Shown here: one piece after another, positions 18,560 to 23,760 of the stretch
Layout: each line of letters begins with the position of its first letter
Numbering within the stretch: position 1 is the first letter of the stretch
Assembly (NCBI RefSeq): GCF_018372875.1
Contig: NZ_JAHAIF010000044.1
Span: 1 to 23,760 of the forward strand
DNA length: 23,760 nt
Direction of reading: 5' to 3'
Source of the DNA: Clostridium sp.
GTDB lineage: Bacteria > Bacillota > Clostridia > Clostridiales > Clostridiaceae
Notes under the pieces: generated by a model
What the model was told of the DNA's origin: nothing
The model's input: only the letters and a program-made list of their open reading frames with translations
Databases searched by the model: none
Made by a program: the position numbers and the translations under genes

Positions 18560-20420
18560 TAATAAAAATGGTGGAATGAAAAGAGGATTTGGTGGACACG
18601 GGCCTATGGCAGGAATGCGTGGAGGAGAAAAAGCAAAAGACTTTAAGGGAACAATGAAAAAGCTTTTAAAATATATTGCAGATTTTAAAGTTGCTTTAAT
18701 TTGTATAGTGATTTTCGCATTTGGAAGTGCTGCTTTCTCAATAGTTGGACCTAAGATTTCGGGTGAAGCAACAACAGAAATATTTAATGGATTGATGGAA
18801 AAGGTAACTGGAGTAGAAGGTGGAGGAATAAATTTTGATAGAGTAGGTCAAATACTTTTATTCCTACTAGGATTATATGTTATTAGTGCTATATTCTCAT
18901 TTATTCAAGGAATAATAATGAGTGGAATAACACAAAAAATATGTTATAACCTTAGAAAAGATTTATCAGAAAAGATAAATAGAATGCCAATGAAGTACTT
19001 TGATACAAAGACTCATGGGGAGGTTTTATCAAGATTTACAAATGATATAGATACTCTAGGTCAAAGTTTGAATCAAAGTATGAATCAGCTTATTACTTCT
19101 GTAACAATGATAATTGGTGCATTAATAATGATGTTATCAATAAGTTGGCAAATGACGCTTGTTGCTTTACTAATGTTACCATTATCAATGGGACTAATAA
19201 TGGGTATAGTTAAAAAGTCACAAAAATACTTTAAAGATCAACAAAAGTATCTTGGAAATGTTAATGGTCAAGTTGAAGAATTATATGGTGGTCATACTAT
19301 AGTTAAGGCTTTTAATGGTGAAGAAAAGGCTATAAAAGAATTTGATGAGTTGAATAATCAATTATATGGTTCAGCTTGGAAGTCACAATTCTTATCAGGA
19401 ATTATGCAACCTATGATGATGTTTATTGGTAACCTAGGATATGTTGCAGTTGCTATACTTGGTGGCTTCTTAACTATTAAGAAAACTATTGAAGTTGGGG
19501 ATATACAATCATTTATTATGTATATAAGAAACTTTACCCAACCTATAACACAAGTAGCTCAAGTTACCAATCTTCTACAATCTACAGCAGCTGCTGCTGA
19601 AAGAGTATTTGAATTCTTAGATGAGGAAGAGGAGGATCAAATAGTTGAAAATCCAGTTCATATAGAAGGTTTAGAGGGTAGAGTAGACTTTAATAATGTT
19701 CATTTTGGATATAATCCAAATAAGACAATTATTAATGATTTTACAGCTCATGTAAAACCAGGTCAAAAGGTTGCAATTGTTGGACCAACTGGTGCTGGAA
19801 AAACTACTATGGTTAAACTTCTTATGAGATTCTATGATGTAAATAGTGGTGAGATTTTGATAGATGGCCATAATATAAAAGATTTTAATAGAAGTGAATT
19901 AAGAGAAATGTTTGGTATGGTACTTCAAGATACTTGGTTATTTAATGGAAGTATTAAAGAAAACATTAGATATGGTAGATTAGGTGCTACAGATGAAGAA
20001 GTAATTCAAGCAGCAAAAGCAGCTCATGTACATCACTTTGTTAAGACATTACCTGATGGATACAACATGGAGCTTAATGAGGAAGCAAGTAATGTTTCTC
20101 AAGGACAAAAGCAATTACTAACAATTGCTAGGGCTATACTTGCAGATCCTAAAATATTAATACTTGATGAAGCTACAAGTTCAGTAGACACAAGAACAGA
20201 AGTATTAATTCAAAAAGCTATGGATAACTTAATGGAAGGTAGAACTAGCTTCATTATAGCTCATAGATTATCAACAATTCGTGATGCAGATTTAATCTTA
20301 GTTATGGATCAAGGTGATATAGTTGAACAAGGAAATCATGAAGAGCTATTAGCTAAGGGTGGATTCTATTCTAAATTATATAATTCACAATTTGAAAAAG
20401 AAGAGGGAACAGCAATATAG
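18552..20420 (+). CDS. ABC exporter half-transporter B (catalytic ATP site)
   Basis: Second half of the heterodimeric exporter, 622 aa. It begins with a Gly-rich, basic, cytoplasmic tail (residues 1-35), then six TM helices to about 340. The nucleotide domain has Walker A GPTGAGKTT (Lys417), Walker B LILDEA with catalytic Glu540 and an intact H-loop His571 (AHRLST). Its signature is altered to VSQGQ (515-519) instead of LSGGQ. It therefore complements subunit A: its intact Walker and His residues face A's normal signature. GGAGG inside the end of gene A and an 8-base overlap point to coupled translation and 1:1 assembly. Confidence 0.96.
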   Translation: MSNNKNGGMKRGFGGHGPMAGMRGGEKAKDFKGTMKKLLKYIADFKVALICIVIFAFGSAAFSIVGPKISGEATTEIFNGLMEKVTGVEGGGINFDRVGQILLFLLGLYVISAIFSFIQGIIMSGITQKICYNLRKDLSEKINRMPMKYFDTKTHGEVLSRFTNDIDTLGQSLNQSMNQLITSVTMIIGALIMMLSISWQMTLVALLMLPLSMGLIMGIVKKSQKYFKDQQKYLGNVNGQVEELYGGHTIVKAFNGEEKAIKEFDELNNQLYGSAWKSQFLSGIMQPMMMFIGNLGYVAVAILGGFLTIKKTIEVGDIQSFIMYIRNFTQPITQVAQVTNLLQSTAAAAERVFEFLDEEEEDQIVENPVHIEGLEGRVDFNNVHFGYNPNKTIINDFTAHVKPGQKVAIVGPTGAGKTTMVKLLMRFYDVNSGEILIDGHNIKDFNRSELREMFGMVLQDTWLFNGSIKENIRYGRLGATDEEVIQAAKAAHVHHFVKTLPDGYNMELNEEASNVSQGQKQLLTIARAILADPKILILDEATSSVDTRTEVLIQKAMDNLMEGRTSFIIAHRLSTIRDADLILVMDQGDIVEQGNHEELLAKGGFYSKLYNSQFEKEEGTAI

Positions 20421-20426
20421 AAATTT

Positions 20427-20463
20427 AAAGAACTCGTTAATAAACGGGTTCTTTATATTTTTC
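20427..20463 (+). terminator. Intrinsic terminator of the marR-ABC unit
   Basis: A 12-bp stem AAAGAACTCGTT (20427-20438) / AACGGGTTCTTT (20443-20454), with one T-G pair and an AATA loop, is followed by ATATTTTTC. Confidence 0.88.
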
Positions 20464-20510
20464 TTATTTTCTCTTATACTTGAGTTATAAGTTTTAGATA
20501 GGGTGAGTTT

Positions 20511-20783
20511 ATGAATTATGTTTATATATTAAAATGTGGCGATGATTCTTTATATACAGGTTGGACTAATAATTTGGAAAAAAGATTTAAAGATCACTGT
20601 AATGGAAAGGGTGCTAAGTATACTAAGGGGAGAGGTCCATTGGAATTAGTTTATTATGAGGAATTTGAAGATAAAACTATGGCTATGAAGAGGGAATATG
20701 CAATAAAACAATTAACTAGAAAGCAAAAAGAAGAATTAATTTTAAATAGAAAAGAATTAAAAAGTTCTTGTGACTCTATATAA
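20511..20783 (+). CDS. GIY-YIG nuclease-domain protein (YazA/UPF0213-like)
   Basis: A 90-aa protein consisting of a single GIY-YIG domain. The hallmark appears as YVYILKC followed by SLYTGWT. The conserved Arg of RFKDH, the KGAKYTKGRGPLELVY segment and the likely metal-binding Glu in KREYAIKQLT are all present. Members are small putative endonucleases with no well-defined cellular job. Start: ATG after GGGTGAG at suitable spacing. It is flanked by terminators on both sides, so it is transcribed alone. Confidence 0.93.
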   Translation: MNYVYILKCGDDSLYTGWTNNLEKRFKDHCNGKGAKYTKGRGPLELVYYEEFEDKTMAMKREYAIKQLTRKQKEELILNRKELKSSCDSI

Positions 20784-20819
20784 TAAAAAGAATCATATTA
20801 AGAGTAATAGTATCATTAT

Positions 20820-20851
20820 AGTCGCTTCTTATTAAAGAAGTGGCTTTTTTG
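20820..20851 (+). terminator. Intrinsic terminator after the GIY-YIG gene
   Basis: AGTCGCTTCTT (20820-20830) pairs with AAGAAGTGGCT (20835-20845), with two G-T pairs and an ATTA loop, followed by TTTTT and G. Confidence 0.9.
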
Positions 20852-20855
20852 TTCT

Positions 20856-20885
20856 TTGGAAAGAGGTGTCTAGAAAAACTATAAT
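20856..20885 (+). promoter_or_regulatory. Putative promoter of a short transcript
   Basis: TTGGAA (20856-20861), an 18-bp spacer and a perfect TATAAT (20880-20885). Transcription would start near 20892, ahead of the 16-codon ORF. Consensus match only. Confidence 0.45.
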
Positions 20886-20945
20886 TTACTGTATATTAAT
20901 GCTGACTAAGTGAATAAATATTCAAGTATTAATTGGAGGAAATAT

Positions 20946-20996
20946 ATGTTTTACATACAGGTTGTTATATATAAAGCTAGTTATATAGCAGAATAG
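20946..20996 (+). CDS. 16-residue putative peptide ORF
   Basis: ATG 20946 lies 6 bases behind a strong TTGGAGGAA site and reads MFYIQVVIYKASYIAE before TAG at 20994-20996. The stop codon sits inside the left arm of a 22-bp palindrome that looks like a terminator. The peptide is rich in Tyr and Ile but has no run of one amino acid. It may be a leader peptide, a small hydrophobic peptide or chance. The promoter, ribosome binding site and terminator in the right order are the only support. Confidence 0.4.
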   Translation: MFYIQVVIYKASYIAE

Positions 20997-21019
20997 ATGT
21001 CTAGACATCTATTGTTTTT
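20992..21019 (+). terminator. Palindromic terminator overlapping the mini-ORF stop
   Basis: A perfect 22-bp palindrome (20992-21013; left arm AATAGATGTCT) is followed by GTTTTT. In RNA it would form about a 9-bp stem with a CTAG loop. It is either a terminator of a short transcript or part of an attenuator upstream of glmS. Confidence 0.65.
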
Positions 21020-21075
21020 AGGGGTGAAGAGAAAAAGTTGTAGCAAAAAAAGTGAAAAAATATACAATATTACTA

Positions 21076-21103
21076 TAGACAAACTTTATAAATATGATAA
21101 AAT
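21076..21103 (+). promoter_or_regulatory. Putative glmS promoter
   Basis: TAGACA (21076-21081), a 16-bp spacer and TAAAAT (21098-21103), about 70 bases before the ribozyme cleavage site. Consensus match only. Confidence 0.5.
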
Positions 21104-21170
21104 TTCAATAGGGTATAAAATAGAAATGAAGGGAAGTGATTTTTATAGATAATAAAACAATTAAAAATAA

Positions 21171-21340
21171 ATAAAAGCGCCAGAACTATATTTTATATAG
21201 TTGACGAGGTTGGGGAGTATCGAAACTTTTCGGCGGGTGCCCCACGGTATCGCACTACCGTAAACAACTGGCAAAACTATGGAGCAATTCATAGCACAAA
21301 TCCAGTTTGGTGTTAAAGCCTTCAAGGTTATGGCTTTTGA
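21171..21340 (+). ncRNA. glmS ribozyme riboswitch
   Basis: Self-cleaving RNA that uses glucosamine-6-phosphate as cofactor and destabilises the glmS mRNA when the sugar is plentiful. Conserved blocks in order are GCGCCAGAACTATA (cleavage expected between A21176 and G21177), the P1 partner TATAGTT followed by GACGAGGTTGGGG, TTCGGCGGGTGCCCC (pseudoknot region), the P3 hairpin ACGGTA/TACCGT, and AACTGGCAAAACTATGG. The last block leads into P4, with arms AACTGG and CCAGTT (to 21307). A further AAAGCC/GGCTTT hairpin (21315-21337) lies at the 3' side. The exact 3' end is approximate. Confidence 0.96.
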
Positions 21341-21437
21341 GTCCTAGGATTATTATACCCTTTTATGATTTTGCTAGGAGAAGCCTTAACAGAAGATGAC
21401 AATTAAATATAGGATACAAAAGGAAGGAAGAAAAAAT

Positions 21438-23264
21438 ATGTGCGGAATAGTTGGATATGTAGGAAATAAAGGAGCAAAATCTTTCTTAATAGATGGATTA
21501 TCAAAACTTGAGTATAGAGGGTATGATTCAGCAGGTATTGCAGTTTTAGATGGAACAAGTATATCTCTTGTTAAGCAGAAGGGAAGACTTTCAAATCTAG
21601 AAGAAGCTTTAGAAATTAAAAGTTCTGAAGGCACTATAGGAATCGGTCATACTAGATGGGCTACTCATGGAGAGCCATCAGATAGAAACTCTCATCCACA
21701 TAAAAGTTCAAAAGGAGATATAGCAGTAGTTCATAATGGAATTATTGAAAATTACCTTGAACTTAGAAAGTGGTTAATATCAGAAGGATATGAATTCTTT
21801 TCTGAAACTGATACTGAGGTTGTTCCAAATTTAATTCACTATTATTATGAAGGGAATCTTTTTGAGGCTGTTGTAAAAGCTACTAAGAAGCTAGAAGGAA
21901 GTTATGCTTTAGGAGTAGTTTGTGGAGATGAACAAGACAAGCTAATAGCAGTAAGAAAAGATAGTCCACTAATTGTAGGATTAGGAAATGGAGAAAATTT
22001 TATTGCTTCAGATATTCCAGCAGTAATTAAGTATACAAGAGATGTATATCTTTTAGATGATAATGAATTTGTAGTTATGGATAGAAACGGAGTTTCTATT
22101 TTAAGTGCAAATGGAGATAGAATAGATAAGAACATTTATAAAGTAACATGGAGTGAGGATGCTGCTGAAAAGGGTGGATATGATTCATTCATGTTAAAAG
22201 AAATTCATGAACAACCAAAAGCTATTAAGGACACTATATCTTCTAGAGTATCAATGGAGAATGGTGTCTTTTTTGATGACTTTAAATTATCTAAGCAGGA
22301 TTTGGATAATGTAGATAGGGTGTTTATAGTAGCCTGTGGTACTGCTTATCATGCAGGATTAATGGGAAAAACATTAATTGAAAGAATGGCAAAGATTCCT
22401 GTTGAAGTAGATATAGCATCTGAATTTAGATATAGAAATCCACTTGTAACAGAGAAATCTTTAGTGATTATAGTAAGTCAGTCTGGAGAAACTGCAGATA
22501 CATTAGCTGCATTAAGAGACTGTAATAGGATAGGGGCAAGGACTTTAGCAATAACAAATGTAGTAGGAAGTACAATTTCGAGAGAAGCAAATGATGTGAT
22601 TTATACTATGGCAGGGCCAGAAATAGCAGTTGCATCTACTAAGGCATATACAACACAAGTTGTAGTTATGCATTTATTAGCTTTATACTTTGGAAAGATA
22701 AAAGGAACTTTAGAAGAAACAAAGGAAAAAGAGATTGTAAGGGCTTTATTAATATTACCAGATAGAATTGAAAAACTTTTAGAAGAAAAAGAGAATATAG
22801 AAGATATAGCTAGATTGTTAGCTAAGGAAGAAGATTTATTCTTCTTAGGAAGAGGTATGGATTATGCATTAGCTTTAGAAGGTTCTCTAAAACTAAAAGA
22901 GATATCTTATATTCATAGTGAAGCTTATGCAGGGGGAGAATTAAAGCATGGAACAATAGCTTTAATTGAGCCAGGTACAAAAGTAATAGGATTATTTACT
23001 CAAGGTGATCTTAAGGACAAGATGGTAAGTAACATGGTTGAAGTAAAAGCAAGAGGTGCTAATATAATTGGGTTAGGATATCGTGGAGAAGAACTTGATA
23101 AATCAGTATTTGATTATGAAATTAGGATTCCAAAAATATCAGATATAGTAGCTCCAGTTTTGGCTGTAGTAGCGTTGCAATTATTAGCTTACTATACAGC
23201 AAAGGAAAAAGGTTGCGATATTGATAAGCCAAGAAATTTAGCTAAGTCAGTAACAGTTGAGTAG
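21438..23264 (+). CDS. glmS: Glutamine-fructose-6-phosphate aminotransferase
   Basis: First and controlling step of UDP-GlcNAc synthesis: fructose-6-phosphate plus glutamine gives glucosamine-6-phosphate. 608 aa, normal length. ATG 21438 is chosen because the enzyme must begin Met-Cys (MCGIVGYVG) so that Cys2 becomes the N-terminal nucleophile after Met removal; AAGGAAGGAAG lies just upstream. An upstream in-frame ATG at 21396 would bury this Cys. The glutaminase domain covers about 2-225 (RGYDSAGIA, GHTRWATHG). Two SIS sugar-isomerase domains follow (ACGTAYHAG; SQSGETADT; AVASTKAYTTQ), and the end KPRNLAKSVTVE is the family's C-terminal tail. Expression is controlled by the upstream ribozyme. 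Confidence 0.98.
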   Translation: MCGIVGYVGNKGAKSFLIDGLSKLEYRGYDSAGIAVLDGTSISLVKQKGRLSNLEEALEIKSSEGTIGIGHTRWATHGEPSDRNSHPHKSSKGDIAVVHNGIIENYLELRKWLISEGYEFFSETDTEVVPNLIHYYYEGNLFEAVVKATKKLEGSYALGVVCGDEQDKLIAVRKDSPLIVGLGNGENFIASDIPAVIKYTRDVYLLDDNEFVVMDRNGVSILSANGDRIDKNIYKVTWSEDAAEKGGYDSFMLKEIHEQPKAIKDTISSRVSMENGVFFDDFKLSKQDLDNVDRVFIVACGTAYHAGLMGKTLIERMAKIPVEVDIASEFRYRNPLVTEKSLVIIVSQSGETADTLAALRDCNRIGARTLAITNVVGSTISREANDVIYTMAGPEIAVASTKAYTTQVVVMHLLALYFGKIKGTLEETKEKEIVRALLILPDRIEKLLEEKENIEDIARLLAKEEDLFFLGRGMDYALALEGSLKLKEISYIHSEAYAGGELKHGTIALIEPGTKVIGLFTQGDLKDKMVSNMVEVKARGANIIGLGYRGEELDKSVFDYEIRIPKISDIVAPVLAVVALQLLAYYTAKEKGCDIDKPRNLAKSVTVE

Positions 23265-23276
23265 GAGGATATTATT

Positions 23277-23444
23277 ATGAGAGAAGAATTAAATAAATTA
23301 ATAAGTGAATACAATGAAACTAAAAGATGCTTAGAGATGGGAATAGAATGGTTGCCAGAAAATGATTTTGCTAAAGCAAAGTTAGATATGCTTAATGTTA
23401 TACTTGTGGACTTAGAGAAATTGTCTAAAACAGAAATGAATTAA
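23277..23444 (+). CDS. Small protein of unknown function behind glmS
   Basis: A 55-codon ORF starting 12 bases after glmS, with AGGAGG (23263-23268) overlapping the glmS stop and 8 bases of spacing, so it is very probably translated. The protein starts MREELNKLISEYNETKRCLE and ends DLEKLSKTEMN. It is highly charged and predicted largely helical (two amphipathic helices around a WLPEND turn), with no membrane segment. I do not recognise a family. Co-transcription with glmS would place it under the same ribozyme; a link to amino-sugar metabolism is only a guess from position. A terminator follows 82 bases later. Confidence 0.75.
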   Translation: MREELNKLISEYNETKRCLEMGIEWLPENDFAKAKLDMLNVILVDLEKLSKTEMN

Positions 23445-23525
23445 TCCATAATTAGTTTGTTAATAACTGATAACTTCAGTGGATAATTTACAAAGAGCTG
23501 TGAATAAAAAAATAATTTGTTTGGG

Positions 23526-23578
23526 GGCTGTATCAGATTAAGGTTTTTTACCTTAGGCTGATACAGCCTTATTTTTAT
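23526..23578 (+). terminator. Intrinsic terminator of the glmS unit
   Basis: An 11-bp stem GGCTGTATCAG (23526-23536) / CTGATACAGCC (23558-23568) contains an inner TAAGG/CCTTA stem and is followed by TTATTTTTAT. Downstream to the window end no gene was confirmed. Confidence 0.92.
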
Positions 23579-23760
23579 AATTTTAAATTTTATTCATAAC
23601 TTTATATGTACTTATTTTCAAAATATTTATTTTTGAGCATAAGAAAATAAGGACAACTTTTAAATTATCCAAATTATTACTATATTAAACTAATTAGGAA
23701 GCTTGCTGCTTGTGAAGCAGCTTACCGTTACGCTTTTGAAGAGTTTTGCTATGTAATTTG

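Noticed and set aside
21396..21437. Upstream ATG start for glmS
   Set aside because: GlmS needs Cys directly after the initiator Met; ATG 21438 gives this and has a strong ribosome binding site.
23694..23759. Minus-strand open frame at the right edge, ending KQQAS and a stop
   Set aside because: Only 21 codons are in the window, a second minus-strand frame is open over the same bases, and the region includes a GCTGCTT/AAGCAGC hairpin. It could be the end of a gene but cannot be supported.

Overview
The window looks like chromosomal DNA from a low-GC Firmicute, most likely a Clostridium sensu stricto-type anaerobe. The evidence is the AT-rich base composition, A/T-ending codons, strong GGAGG-type ribosome binding sites, a T-box leader, a glmS ribozyme and clostridial-type protein families. 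No phage, IS element, CRISPR array, tRNA or rRNA was seen. The species is not assigned.

Left part (1-5290). A minus-strand cluster runs from an OmpR-type response regulator to an overlapping membrane histidine kinase and then to the beginning of a lipoprotein cut by the window edge. Divergent to it, on the plus strand, are an AIM24-family protein, a small TrpR/YerC-like regulator and glmM (phosphoglucosamine mutase). Each of these three has its own plausible sigma-A promoter, and glmM is followed by an intrinsic terminator.

Middle part (5290-15640). A gene-free stretch holds a long structured hairpin (5392-5497), a consensus promoter and a T-box leader with a probable isoleucine (ATC) specifier. 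It leads into an eight-gene operon: ilvN-cimA-leuC-leuD-leuB-ilvD-ilvB-ilvC. Together these genes can take pyruvate and acetyl-CoA through citramalate to 2-oxobutyrate (CimA, LeuCDB). IlvBN, IlvC and IlvD then make the 2-keto acids of isoleucine and valine. LeuCDB can also serve leucine, but no leuA, ilvA or ilvE is present. The operon ends at two consecutive hairpins.

Right part (15640-23580). A MarR-type repressor gene, preceded by two near-identical palindromic operator candidates, leads a three-gene unit with a heterodimeric ABC exporter. The exporter's ATP sites are asymmetric: one degenerate and one consensus. Next come a small GIY-YIG domain protein, a tiny putative transcript (promoter, 16-codon ORF, terminator), and glmS under a self-cleaving glmS ribozyme. 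A 55-codon gene of unknown function is tightly coupled behind glmS, and a terminator follows. GlmS and GlmM act in the same UDP-GlcNAc pathway but are about 16 kb apart here, separated by the amino-acid operon and the exporter.

The most interesting points are the atypical T-box (Ile-register specifier but a TGGA acceptor-pairing sequence and a 5-nt insertion), the uncharacterised hairpin at 5392-5497, the mini-ORF/terminator unit at 20856-21019, and the paired MarR operators. No wholly new multi-gene system could be demonstrated.
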